Of a DNA stretch of 31,662 nt, positions 25,205 to 31,662 are shown in pieces. Made by a program: the position numbers and the translations under genes. This DNA is from a virus, in the IMG/VR virus record IMGVR_UViG_3300032116_000870, positions 1 through 31,662 of that record; one strand, written 5' to 3'. Within the stretch, counting starts at the first letter, position 1. Each line of letters begins with the position of its first letter. The notes beneath the pieces were generated by a model. It searched no databases. It saw only the letters and a program-made list of their open reading frames with translations, and was not told the origin of the DNA.

Positions 25205-25905
25205 TATGTACCACTACCAATAAACATTTGACGAGGAACAAACCGCACAGATGCCTTCTCGCGGTCTTCCGTAGATGCCAACTCCCAAGCCTCATCGTAC
25301 TGTTGTTTCAGCACGGGCAAACGCTCCGCACCACCGGGAACCTTAAGCGCCAAGTAGTAAGCCAAACCTGCAACCATGCAGGGTAAGAACCGGAACGGCA
25401 CGTCCATCGTGTTCACGCCATTACCCGCATCATCAATGCGGCGCAAGCGCCAATATACAAATGTATAAGTCTGTGAGTTGTCCGGCACAGGCCAAACGGT
25501 AATCGTAGGGATTTCCTGACGGCGCTCAATCCACACCTGAATAGGTCTGGCTTGCTGTAATTTGTTTGGAATGGTTGCGTAAGTAGAAACACTGATACGC
25601 GTGATGGTCAAGTCCGCTTGAGTCGAGGCGCTCCCCGCGCCCGTGCGTATGACGTGCTCCATCAAGTCCACAGTGTCCGCAGGCAGGTTGTATGTGGCCG
25701 TACCGGGAACAAGAGGAATCGTCCCCTGCTCAAACGTCCACATGTTCAAACCACGGTTAGCCCAGTCAGCAAATAGAAGATTCAAACTTCGTCTTGCAGT
25801 GCGCAGGTCGTAGCCCGTGCGCATCTCAGAACCAGCGCGTTCAAACGCTTCCTCAACAACTTCCGTGAGGTCAAGATTAAATGCAGTGGTTCCAGAGACG
25901 GCCAT
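25204..25905 (-). CDS. Putative head-tail adaptor / tail tubular protein, 233 aa
   Basis: The N-terminus, FNLDLTEVVEEAFERAGSEM, then GYDLRTARRSLNLLFADWAN and RGLNMWTFEQG, is a familiar signature of phage adaptor proteins. A beta region follows (YNLPADTVDLMEHVIRTGAG; QVWIERRQEIPTITVWPVPD; YTFVYWRLRRIDD). It ends with a helical FLPCMVAGLAYYLALKVPGG, then VLKQQYDEAWELASTEDREK. The order resembles P22 gp4-like or T7 gp11-like adaptors that attach to the portal ring. A GAGGAA lies just before the ATG at 25905. I am confident that it is a virion gene and less sure of its exact position in the tail. Confidence 0.7.
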   Translation of the reverse strand: MAVSGTTAFNLDLTEVVEEAFERAGSEMRTGYDLRTARRSLNLLFADWANRGLNMWTFEQGTIPLVPGTATYNLPADTVDLMEHVIRTGAGSASTQADLTITRISVSTYATIPNKLQQARPIQVWIERRQEIPTITVWPVPDNSQTYTFVYWRLRRIDDAGNGVNTMDVPFRFLPCMVAGLAYYLALKVPGGAERLPVLKQQYDEAWELASTEDREKASVRFVPRQMFIGSGT

Positions 25906-26153
25906 TATTTCCTCGCAGTCTTAGCGGAATCAATAAACGCTTGGGCAGTGGGAGCACCCTTCTGTCCGGGCTTACGCATCTTTTCTTTAGACCCAGCGGC
26001 TATGCGTTTTTTCTTTGCGTGGATGTTGGCATACAAGCCAACAGGCCCACCCTCTTTGTACTGGGTAAAGTCAGTGTCATCCCTTCGGGCAGTCTTCTTA
26101 CCCTTGGGCATTTTAGAGGGGGAGATGTCCCCCATCCCACGGCTAGCCATCAT
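25905..26153 (-). CDS. Small lysine-rich protein, 82 aa
   Basis: This protein is strongly basic: SPSKMPKGKKTARRDDTDFT, then YANIHAKKKRIAAGSKEKMR and a C-terminal PTAQAFIDSAKTARK. It is probably disordered with one short helix near the end. There is a weaker echo of the KGKT peptide (KGKKTARR) near residues 16-23. The start is uncertain because two adjacent ATGs (26153 and 26150) lack a good ribosome site. Its TAA overlaps the ATG of the 233-residue gene. The role is unknown; a DNA- or capsid-associated role would fit the charge. Confidence 0.7.
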   Translation of the reverse strand: MMASRGMGDISPSKMPKGKKTARRDDTDFTQYKEGGPVGLYANIHAKKKRIAAGSKEKMRKPGQKGAPTAQAFIDSAKTARK

Positions 26154-26156
26154 GGT

Positions 26157-26522
26157 TTAGCACATCTTTCCACGGGTCTTGCCTTTAATGGCAATACCGT
26201 CTGCACGTTTAGAAGCAGTCATACCGCCTTTGGCGTAGCCCATGTCGCTAATTTTCTTACGATCTTTAGCGTCTTTAGCGTCTTGTTTGGCTTCTTGAAC
26301 TGCATCGAAATTAGCTGGTTTTTTAACACCGCGCGACTCACGCTTCATTTCAGCAGCGGCTTCGCTTTTGTCCTGCTCTCTTTGTTTTGTAAGTTTGTAG
26401 TCGGCATAACCAGCCGCACCACTCCCCGCTAACAAAGCTGGCCCTGCATTGTTTTCAAGAGCTTTAAAAACTTTGCCGCTTCCGCCACGACCTTCGTCGT
26501 ACTCGTTAACGCTACGTTTCAT
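26157..26522 (-). CDS. Small basic protein ending in ADGxAxKGKT peptide, 121 aa
   Basis: Residues 1-45 include a Gly/Ala-rich semi-hydrophobic stretch (AGPALLAGSGAAGYADYKLT). About 50-95 is a charged helix (REQDKSEAAAEMKRESRGVK; FDAVQEAKQDAKDAKDRKKI). The C-terminus is GGMTASKRADGIAIKGKTRG plus KMC. The last 16 residues match the shared peptide of its neighbours. The ATG at 26522 has AAGGA 6 bases upstream, in a context (AGGACGCACCATG) identical to that of the giant gene at 7675. No family is recognised. The repeated tail suggests a common partner or destination with the other two proteins. Confidence 0.75.
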   Translation of the reverse strand: MKRSVNEYDEGRGGSGKVFKALENNAGPALLAGSGAAGYADYKLTKQREQDKSEAAAEMKRESRGVKKPANFDAVQEAKQDAKDAKDRKKISDMGYAKGGMTASKRADGIAIKGKTRGKMC

Positions 26523-26531
26523 GGTGCGTCC

Positions 26532-26921
26532 TTAACAGGCTTTGCCGCCCATGTTCATCTTAACCATTGAGCCTTTGGTTTTACCTTTTGAAGCAACACC
26601 GTCAGCACGACTAGAGGCAGAGCCGCCAGCTTTTAAACCCGCGTGGGCTTTGGAAGCGGGTTTACCGGCATGTTTTGCCAATGCAGCGGGCATACCGCCA
26701 CCAGCCATTTTGCTAGTGCCTTTTTTCTTAGCCATCATTGCCATGAAGCCAGCATTCATTTTAGAAGCCATAGTATCACCACCTTTTGAAAATTTGCGGC
26801 CCTTGTCCGCAGTTGTAAAATCCTTGCCCACAGATTGCGGGACTCCTACTTTCTTAGCAAACGCTGGGTTGTTAGCCACCGCCGCCATGAAATTGTGTTG
26901 CTTCTTACTCGTCGACGGCAT
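26532..26921 (-). CDS. Small basic protein with ADGxAxKGKT peptide, 129 aa
   Basis: The N-terminus, MPSTSKKQHNFMAAVANNPA, then FAKKVGVPQSVGKDFTTADK, is a pattern seen in many small phage proteins of unknown role. The middle is Met/Lys/Gly-rich (MASKMNAGFMAMMAKKKGTS; GGGMPAALAKHAG). The C-terminus has SSRADGVASKGKTKGSMV followed by nine extra residues, KMNMGGKAC. So the shared peptide is not quite terminal here, but a second short terminus ending in Cys follows it. AAGG lies 6 bases before the ATG. Its first 17 bases overlap the 64-residue gene. The function is unknown. Confidence 0.75.
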   Translation of the reverse strand: MPSTSKKQHNFMAAVANNPAFAKKVGVPQSVGKDFTTADKGRKFSKGGDTMASKMNAGFMAMMAKKKGTSKMAGGGMPAALAKHAGKPASKAHAGLKAGGSASSRADGVASKGKTKGSMVKMNMGGKAC

Positions 26922-27099
26922 CTTTAGCCTTAGTACGTTTAGTTATTTCACGAACAGTATCAGACTCCCAGATACGAAGACCAAGGTAAATAATCGTGAA
27001 CAAAGAGGCCAGAGGCGGGAGCCACGTAGCCATAACGCCAACAGTTGTCAAGACTGCTGCGCCATCTGCAACTGCTTTAGCTGTGTCGTGCTGAGTCAT
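26905..27099 (-). CDS. Small two-span membrane protein, holin-like, 64 aa
   Basis: After a short polar N-terminus (MTQHDTAKAVADG), residues about 14-26 and 28-44 are hydrophobic (AAVLTTVGVMATWLPPLASL; FTIIYLGLRIW). A polar charged tail follows (SDTVREITKRTKAKDAVDE). The WLPPLASLFTIIYLGLRIWE pattern is common in small phage proteins annotated as putative holins. The ATG overlaps the stop of the 104-residue gene (ATGA), with AAAGGA about 9 bases upstream. It would be a second holin candidate, far from the endolysin. A simple virion or membrane-anchoring role is the alternative. Confidence 0.75.
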   Translation of the reverse strand: MTQHDTAKAVADGAAVLTTVGVMATWLPPLASLFTIIYLGLRIWESDTVREITKRTKAKDAVDE

Positions 27100-27410
27100 A
27101 CCATACGTCCTTTAGTCTTGCCTTTTGTAGCGCAGCCATCAGCCGCAGTTACATAGCCACCATCCTTACAATTCCAAGCCCTCAAAGACTTATTGATCCG
27201 TGAATCCGGATCGTTGGCTGTCTTTGCGCTGGTTAGCTTCTTTTTCATCCCTTCCATCCTCGCACAGAAAGAGTCTCGCCGGGAGCCGCCTTCTGGCTGG
27301 GGCGGTTTCAAATTCATACCTTGCGCTTTCGCGGAGGCTCGTCCCTTGGCGTTTAAACCGCCCTTGGGGTTCTTGCCTTCCTTCCTTGTCCATGCAGGTG
27401 ATTTTGCCAT
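27096..27410 (-). CDS. DUF6321-like basic protein ending in ADGxAxKGKT peptide, 104 aa
   Basis: Residues 1-50 read AWTRKEGKNPKGGLNAKGRA, then MNLKPPQPEGGSRRDSFCAR. This matches a widespread family of phage proteins of unknown function that I recall as DUF6321 (GGLNAKGRAS...NLK.P). The C-terminus, GGYVTAADGCATKGKTKGRM plus V, is the shared peptide of the small basic gene island. The start is chosen at 27410, where AGGAG is 7 bases upstream. The adjacent ATG at 27413 makes an ATGA overlap with the 50-residue gene but leaves only 4 bases. A TTG at 27428 is unlikely. No catalytic motif is visible. Confidence 0.75.
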   Translation of the reverse strand: MAKSPAWTRKEGKNPKGGLNAKGRASAKAQGMNLKPPQPEGGSRRDSFCARMEGMKKKLTSAKTANDPDSRINKSLRAWNCKDGGYVTAADGCATKGKTKGRMV

Positions 27411-27562
27411 CATTCGGCTCCTGTGCAAACATGTTCTTCAGCGTGGTACTGCTCGGCTGTTAACTGCTCATCCCAGTCTGTTCCTTCTTCATTCAAGATT
27501 TGCCACTGCTTGCCGCAGAGGTTGCAGGAGATGTGGGCGATGGATTCGTTTATTTCAGACAT
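27410..27562 (-). CDS. Small CxxC protein, possible zinc finger, 50 aa
   Basis: The frame fills the gap between the 817-residue gene and the 104-residue gene. It encodes MSEINESIAHISCNLCGKQW followed by an acidic stretch and YHAEEHVCTGAE. C13 and C16 form a CxxC knuckle. H40, H44 and C46 could supply the other zinc ligands. The protein is acidic overall, unlike its basic neighbours. GGAG lies 8 bases before the ATG, which overlaps the upstream stop (TAATG), and its TGA overlaps the next start. These junctions and the compact motif make a real gene likely. Confidence 0.75.
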   Translation of the reverse strand: MSEINESIAHISCNLCGKQWQILNEEGTDWDEQLTAEQYHAEEHVCTGAE

Positions 27563-30015
27563 TATTGGCTCTCCACCTGTGCATCAAGGGCAAATGAAGT
27601 TTGGGCTACCGTGCCGTTAATGTACACAATACGTGCGTATCTAAGAAACAACGAGGCGTTCAGTGTGGTGTATGTTGACGCAACCACAGCCACTTGAGCC
27701 GCAACACGCCAATTTGTACCATCTCGGCTAACTTGAATCTGTAACCCGTTCGCCGCGCTTGCTTGGTCAGCAAACACAATTGCGTTAATGGATTGGTACA
27801 CGCTCATCGTATCGCCAAAGTCCAACGTAGCACTTGTAAATGTTGCGCTGATAGCCAAGTTGGTTGTGGATAATGCGTACTGTAGGTTAACTGGAAACGA
27901 GTAAGCGTTTGACAGCGCACCGCCGTTGTATGTCAAGAAAGTAGATATACGGAAATTGGTCTGCGCTGTTGCGCCGTTGACAAAACGCAAGCGGTAGTAG
28001 CGAGTTGAAATTGGTACGCTGAACTGTTGCCAGTTGGCGTTTGATGGGATTGCAACAGCCAAGGCTTGGTACCAGACCGTAGGCGTTGTGGAAGTCGTCT
28101 CAGTTCCAAGGTCAAGGTATAACTGGCCGGGAACCAAACCAGCGGTGTGGTTAACGCCAATCACAAGTTGCGTGTTGTAGACAGTGCCAGATGTGGTGCT
28201 TGACGCAATGTTTTGCGATGTACCTGTAAAGGTTGCACCTGCCGCCAAGTTGGTGCTTGATTGCAGGGAATAAGTGTTGCTGTTAGTTGGAACAACACTT
28301 GAACCAGACACTGACACGCTTCCGCCGTTAACAGCCACTGGAACAGATGCAGAGTTTGCGCCGTTTGCTTGGACCTCTACACGCTCACGCAGGTATTCAT
28401 AGATGCGAACAAACGAGATGCGTGCGTCAGTGCGGCGAATGACTGCTCCGCCCGTGTTTGTCAAAGTGAGGGGTGCTGGCAGAGTTGTACCAGTCAAAGG
28501 CTCTAAAACAAGTGTGGACGTGACTTGATCTACAACTTTGTAAGCCCCATCAAAGCCAAGATCAGCGCCTGTTGCCCTGTTGCGTAAACCATACACATTG
28601 ACATAGTCGCCAATGACCAAAGACCAAGACGCGCTACCTCCCAACGTTAATTGAGTGGTTGTGCTTGATGCGTTTCCTATGACTGGGGTTGCAATACCTT
28701 GAATATTCAACGAACCTTGGGAACGAGAAACAAGGCCACCAGCAGATGTCGCACTTACAGAAGCTCCAAACGTCACAGTTAATGTTGTGCTTGTCGGTAC
28801 AGAGGCAACTGGAACTTGCGCTGTTTGGTTTGCAAAGTTTGTGGAATCACCAATGCCGTATATGGTTATATAGTCGCCAGTTGTCAACCCGTGAGCTGCG
28901 GCTGTAGTGATTGTTGCGACTGAAGATCCTGTTTTAACCGCCGACACAATCTTGCCATTGGGAATTGGCAAAGAATCCACGTTGGTAAAGCGAAAGCGAA
29001 GCGTGTACTGTTTTGTTGGATCTGGAACAACCTGAGTGCGCAATACTCGGGAGGCTGGCATACTTGTTGAGTCAACGTTGGCATCAAGAGCCTGCGCCAT
29101 GTCAGACTTCAGAATAAAACGATATTCTGTAGTGGGCAAAAATGAGTAGGTGTACGGAGAGGCAATTGCTTGAACCGAGGCCGTTGAACCAGCCGTAACA
29201 GACTGATTGCCACCACCCGTTCCTGTTGGGAGCGAGTCACCCGCCGCCGATCTCAAATAAATAGACGCATTGGTTGTTGTTGCATTCTCAAAAATCTCCG
29301 ACATGCCGTTTTGCGCGTACCCAAGCGCTGAACGTAAATACACAAAGCCTTGGCTTGTGTAAGGTCCGACAGTAAGAGTTGGGATAGTGCCACCGGGGCC
29401 AGCAGCGCAATAAAACTGCGTAGCGCTAACAGTGTAAGAAACTACCACTGATGGGTAGTTCATCCGACTGTCACTTGTAACGCCCTTAATGCCAATACGC
29501 TTGCCCGGCACTAGGCCATGCGGCCCGGTTGTAGTAACAATTAAGGTTGTTCCGTTTTGAGAAATACTTGAAATCGCAATATCCGCAACAGGAGGGAGCG
29601 GTGTCTCGGTGCTCACCAACTCCATCGACAGCTCTTGGCCCAGTGTGCGCTGAGACATTGACAGTCCCACCGATGTCTCAATAGGCATTGGAAAACTGCC
29701 AATGTAGGTCAGAATTGTCTCTGTGGCTGTCTGCAACGGGTCTTTGGAAATGACCAAGTAGCTGGCGGAGACGGCGTTACCGTCGGTCTGCACGATGTCG
29801 CCACTGCCCGTGGTCAGGTTCCAGTTAACGCCGGGTATGAAGTTCTCAAACGACTCGCGGAACTTACCTGTGATGTTTGCAGGAACAACTGGCAGACCAT
29901 CAGGCTGCGCAATCGTAAACCCATCTATTGATACAGGCAACGGATTGGACGGAGTCACGGGGGAACCCCCCGTGTTGATCGTCAATAGTTCCGTCAGGGC
30001 GACTACTGATGCCAT
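27562..30015 (-). CDS. Large beta-rich virion protein with tandem C-terminal domains, 817 aa
   Basis: The N-terminal 140 residues form a conserved-looking phage domain (FRESFENFIPGVNWNLTTGS; LGQELSMELVSTETPLPPVA). Two PHGLVPGK / AHGLTTGDYITIYG modules at about 160-200 and 370-410, with a third VIGDYVNVYGL near 467, are small beta domains common in phage structural proteins. The C-terminal 230 residues contain a tandem pair: STNLAAGATFTG (587) versus TTNLAISATFTS (717), and YYRLRFVNGATAQTNFRIS (673) versus YARIVYINGTVAQTSFALD (793). The pair looks like galactose-binding or discoidin-type beta sandwiches. The ATG overlaps the upstream stop (TAATG). It lies near the capsid genes, so it may be a head fibre or tail component. 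Confidence 0.75.
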   Translation of the reverse strand: MASVVALTELLTINTGGSPVTPSNPLPVSIDGFTIAQPDGLPVVPANITGKFRESFENFIPGVNWNLTTGSGDIVQTDGNAVSASYLVISKDPLQTATETILTYIGSFPMPIETSVGLSMSQRTLGQELSMELVSTETPLPPVADIAISSISQNGTTLIVTTTGPHGLVPGKRIGIKGVTSDSRMNYPSVVVSYTVSATQFYCAAGPGGTIPTLTVGPYTSQGFVYLRSALGYAQNGMSEIFENATTTNASIYLRSAAGDSLPTGTGGGNQSVTAGSTASVQAIASPYTYSFLPTTEYRFILKSDMAQALDANVDSTSMPASRVLRTQVVPDPTKQYTLRFRFTNVDSLPIPNGKIVSAVKTGSSVATITTAAAHGLTTGDYITIYGIGDSTNFANQTAQVPVASVPTSTTLTVTFGASVSATSAGGLVSRSQGSLNIQGIATPVIGNASSTTTQLTLGGSASWSLVIGDYVNVYGLRNRATGADLGFDGAYKVVDQVTSTLVLEPLTGTTLPAPLTLTNTGGAVIRRTDARISFVRIYEYLRERVEVQANGANSASVPVAVNGGSVSVSGSSVVPTNSNTYSLQSSTNLAAGATFTGTSQNIASSTTSGTVYNTQLVIGVNHTAGLVPGQLYLDLGTETTSTTPTVWYQALAVAIPSNANWQQFSVPISTRYYRLRFVNGATAQTNFRISTFLTYNGGALSNAYSFPVNLQYALSTTNLAISATFTSATLDFGDTMSVYQSINAIVFADQASAANGLQIQVSRDGTNWRVAAQVAVVASTYTTLNASLFLRYARIVYINGTVAQTSFALDAQVESQ

Positions 30016-30569
30016 TACAAGCTTTCAATAAAGGCTTGGTGCTTTGCCAAAATACTTGCTTTGGTAGCTTCTGCGTCTTTCTTGGCGGCTTCAGCATCAG
30101 CTTTGGCTTGTTCAGCAGCGGCGTTTAAACCTTCTGCTGCGGCCAATGCTTTTGTAGCTTTATCCTGTGCAGCAACCGCTTCGTCCATCAACTTTTGAGC
30201 AGCTGCAGTAGAGGCGGCGGCATTAGTTTCAGCAGTTTTAGCCTTGGCAGTGACATCCTTAGCCTTGGTTTGAGCCGTAGAAACAATGTCAGCAGCTTGC
30301 GTTTTAGCATCGGCCACAATGGTTGTAGCGTCTGCATTGGCCTTAGCGACCAGTGCATCTGCCTCTTCCTTTTGAGCCGCAGCCTTATCACGCAAAGCAA
30401 CAATCTCAGTAGCGGGGCCAATGGCCTCCACGTACTTTTTGTTCTCTGCTGTAGCCGCTTCTAGTGCATCAACTTTGGCTTTGTAAGCGTCTGGGTTTGA
30501 GACTAACGCCAATAAATCCAAAAGTTGATTGCCGCTACCACTCCCAGTAATATCGGTAGAAATGCTCAT
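30015..30569 (-). CDS. Alanine-rich coiled-coil protein, 184 aa
   Basis: After a Ser/Gly-rich start (MSISTDITGSGSGNQLLDLL) nearly all of residues 30-180 is Ala/Lys/Glu/Asp helix with heptad character (AAAQKEEADALVAKANADAT; TAAAQKLMDEAVAAQDKATK; AEQAKADAEAAKKDAEATKA). It should form a long coiled coil. GGAGG lies 6 bases before the ATG, which also overlaps the preceding stop (ATGA). Proteins of this composition near capsid genes can be scaffold-like, head-fibre or structural spacers. Scaffolds normally precede the capsid gene, so that option is weak here. No family can be named with confidence. Confidence 0.75.
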   Translation of the reverse strand: MSISTDITGSGSGNQLLDLLALVSNPDAYKAKVDALEAATAENKKYVEAIGPATEIVALRDKAAAQKEEADALVAKANADATTIVADAKTQAADIVSTAQTKAKDVTAKAKTAETNAAASTAAAQKLMDEAVAAQDKATKALAAAEGLNAAAEQAKADAEAAKKDAEATKASILAKHQAFIESL

Positions 30570-30898
30570 GCGTTACCTCCGCCACCGGCTTGGATAATTG
30601 TCAATGTAGCAGTGCCCGAACCAGCAGAAGAACTAATCCTAATGCCTCGCACGGGGTATGCAATGTTGGAGTTAAGCGAAGCTGAACCAGTCAAGGTAGG
30701 ATGGTCAAACCATGTACTTGTACCGGCTGTTGGGCTGTAACCAGCCGCAAAAATATCGTCAAAAGTGTATTGCACTTTGTACGTGATAGTCCCAGAGACA
30801 ACCACAGCCAACCCCATGTTACTGGGGGAGATGTAGGTGTCTACTGGGTAGACAGGGGAGTTGTTAATCCCCGTAACAGAAAGTACGACAGCACGCAT
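30566..30898 (-). CDS. Small beta-rich virion protein, 110 aa
   Basis: The protein starts MRAVVLSVTGINNSPVYPVD and has strands such as GLAVVVSGTITYKVQYTFDD, VRGIRISSSAGSGTATLTII, and a glycine-rich end (QAGGGGNA). The YPVD...G..V.VSG..TY.VQYT.DD pattern recurs in short phage proteins encoded just after the major capsid protein. There is no membrane span. AGGAG lies 6 bases before the ATG. A capsid-associated or minor structural role is inferred from position. Confidence 0.75.
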   Translation of the reverse strand: MRAVVLSVTGINNSPVYPVDTYISPSNMGLAVVVSGTITYKVQYTFDDIFAAGYSPTAGTSTWFDHPTLTGSASLNSNIAYPVRGIRISSSAGSGTATLTIIQAGGGGNA

Positions 30899-30910
30899 TT
30901 TGCGCTCCTA

Positions 30911-31387
30911 TCAAGAAGAAGCGGGAACACTTGAGCCATCAGAATCACGAACAGCGTAAGCCATTACCAAAGTACCAGCGCCAGCACTTAAAGTACCGCT
31001 GCTTGCCATTGTGTAGGTAATGATGTCATCAGTTGAACCTGAGTTAACCCATGAAGACATTTGAGCAGCAGTGCCAGTGAAAGTGATCACGCCAGCAGTA
31101 CCGCCGGTAATAGCCGCGCAAGTGGCGATAGCTGTACCGTTTGCATAAATGGTGATAACACCGGATGTACCAGTGAATGTGGTGGTCTGCAAGAGCTGAA
31201 TTGAAGTAATCAATGAGCCAGCAGGGATTGTGAATGCAGAAGATGCGGCGGTGTCGTTGTACGCTACGCCGTTTTTACTCTGGCAAACAATGGTGTTGCC
31301 CAAGTTGCGGATAGTGCCAGCAGTTGTGCCAGTAGTGTTTTTGACTGTGCCCAAGAGCCAAGGGCCAAGGTGAGTTGCGAATCCCAT
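30911..31387 (-). CDS. Putative capsid decoration or minor head protein, 158 aa
   Basis: The sequence is Thr/Gly/Ala-rich and beta: MGFATHLGPWLLGTVKNTTG, then SAFTIPAGSLITSIQLLQTT, GVITIYANGTAIATCAAITG and LVMAYAVRDSDGSSVPASS. The GFATHLGPWLLGTVKNT start is frequent in small proteins next to the major capsid gene of aquatic phages, and decoration is the usual guess. Two Cys are present. AGGA lies 7-8 bases before the ATG. It is the first gene after the terminator, so it must be expressed by read-through or from its own promoter. Confidence 0.75.
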   Translation of the reverse strand: MGFATHLGPWLLGTVKNTTGTTAGTIRNLGNTIVCQSKNGVAYNDTAASSAFTIPAGSLITSIQLLQTTTFTGTSGVITIYANGTAIATCAAITGGTAGVITFTGTAAQMSSWVNSGSTDDIITYTMASSGTLSAGAGTLVMAYAVRDSDGSSVPASS

Positions 31388-31492
31388 GATATGTCCTTAC
31401 ATACAAGTTAAGTACATCAATCGGTATGTCGTCAGCCGGGACTGTTTGATGTACCGGAAAGCCCGGATTAAAGACAATATACAGCAAAAGAA

Positions 31493-31513
31493 AAAGGGGC
31501 ACAAGGCCCCTTT
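31493..31513 (-). terminator. Intrinsic terminator after the capsid gene
   Basis: Read on the minus strand, AAAGGGGC (31513-31506), a five-base loop CTTGT and GCCCCTTT (31500-31493) form a perfect 8-bp stem, followed by TTCTTTT. It lies about 20 bases after the probable capsid stop codon and fits a Rho-independent terminator. It would lower, not abolish, expression of the downstream genes and keep the capsid message abundant. Confidence 0.85.
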
Positions 31514-31533
31514 CAAATATTTCCGAAGAAATA

Positions 31534-31662
31534 TCAGGATGTACCGGGTGAACCGAAGATACCCAGAGGATCAGACCAGCCGAAGCTGTAACGCTCACGA
31601 GCCTTGTAACGGACGTTGCCAGTGTCAAAATCACCATCCATGGAGTTTTGCAGAGGAGTACG
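31534..31662 (-). CDS. Probable major capsid protein, C-terminal 42 residues (partial)
   Basis: The frame enters from the right window edge and ends with a TGA at 31536-31534. The visible end contains GNVRYKARERYSFGWSDPLG followed by IFGSPGTS. An RYKARERY-FGW-DP-GIFGS ending is characteristic of major capsid proteins in many short-tailed phages. A terminator follows at once and putative decoration genes come next, which supports the call. The 5' part of the gene, and so the capsid family, is outside the window. Confidence 0.7.
   Translation of the reverse strand, partial: RTPLQNSMDGDFDTGNVRYKARERYSFGWSDPLGIFGSPGTS

Noticed and set aside
25881-26432. Plus-strand open frame of 183 codons with hydrophobic stretches
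   Set aside because: It is antisense to two minus-strand genes with coupled junctions; the hydrophobicity comes from the complement of Lys-rich codons.
26542-27156. Plus-strand open frame of 204 codons
   Set aside because: It runs antisense across three well-supported small genes whose starts, overlaps and shared peptide make the minus strand the coding one.
31388-31490. Possible sigma-70 promoter for the genes after the terminator
   Set aside because: No pair of -35 and -10 boxes with 16-18 base spacing is convincing; TTGATG and TATGTA near 31395-31420 are too close together.
1-31662. tRNA genes, CRISPR arrays, integrase/att sites and insertion sequences
   Set aside because: No cloverleaf, spaced identical repeats, recombinase motif or terminal inverted repeats were noticed; nearly all sequence is explained by coding regions.

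Overview
The window is one continuous block of a tailed double-stranded DNA bacteriophage (or prophage) genome. All 34 supported genes lie on the minus strand, so they are read from right to left. I see no rRNA, tRNA, CRISPR array, integrase, transposase or host housekeeping gene. The host cannot be fixed from the sequence. The small structural proteins, fibre repeats and polyvalent-type giant protein resemble those of uncultured phages from aquatic samples. No tail sheath, major tail tube or classical tape-measure gene is visible. A P22 gp10-like protein and candidate adaptor proteins are present, so a short-tailed (podovirus-like) particle is the best inference.

Layout in the direction of transcription. 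(1) 31662-31534: the last 42 codons of what is probably the major capsid protein, followed by a strong intrinsic terminator at 31513-31493. (2) 31387-27562: a decoration-like protein, a small beta protein, an alanine-rich coiled coil and an 817-residue virion protein with a tandem C-terminal domain. (3) 27562-23701: an island of small genes, including lysine-rich proteins that share the peptide ADGxAxKGKTxGxM, two putative zinc-binding proteins, a small membrane protein and two adaptor-like tail proteins. (4) 23704-17990: tail tip and fibre genes, namely a 143-residue protein, a fibre with 51-residue repeats, a 102-residue protein, a 970-residue repeat protein, a glycine-rich protein and a 68-residue protein. 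(5) 17987-15798: small membrane proteins, a 3TM-type holin and a GH24 endolysin, forming a lysis cassette set inside the tail genes. (6) 15789-7750: a gp10-like stabilisation protein, a C1q-like jelly-roll protein and three large low-complexity proteins that look like internal or ejected virion proteins. (7) 7675-1: the first 2558 codons of a giant protein that runs off the window. It combines a long charged helical region, a zincin-type metallopeptidase (HEIGVH) and an ADP-ribosyltransferase-like domain split by a large insertion.

Most junctions are ATGA or TAATG overlaps or gaps of a few bases, so translation is probably coupled along one long late operon. No stretch longer than about 150 bases lacks a gene. 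The two largest gaps, 31388-31533 and 7676-7749, hold a terminator and a hairpin respectively. The most unusual items are the giant effector-like protein and the repeated C-terminal peptide in the small basic proteins.
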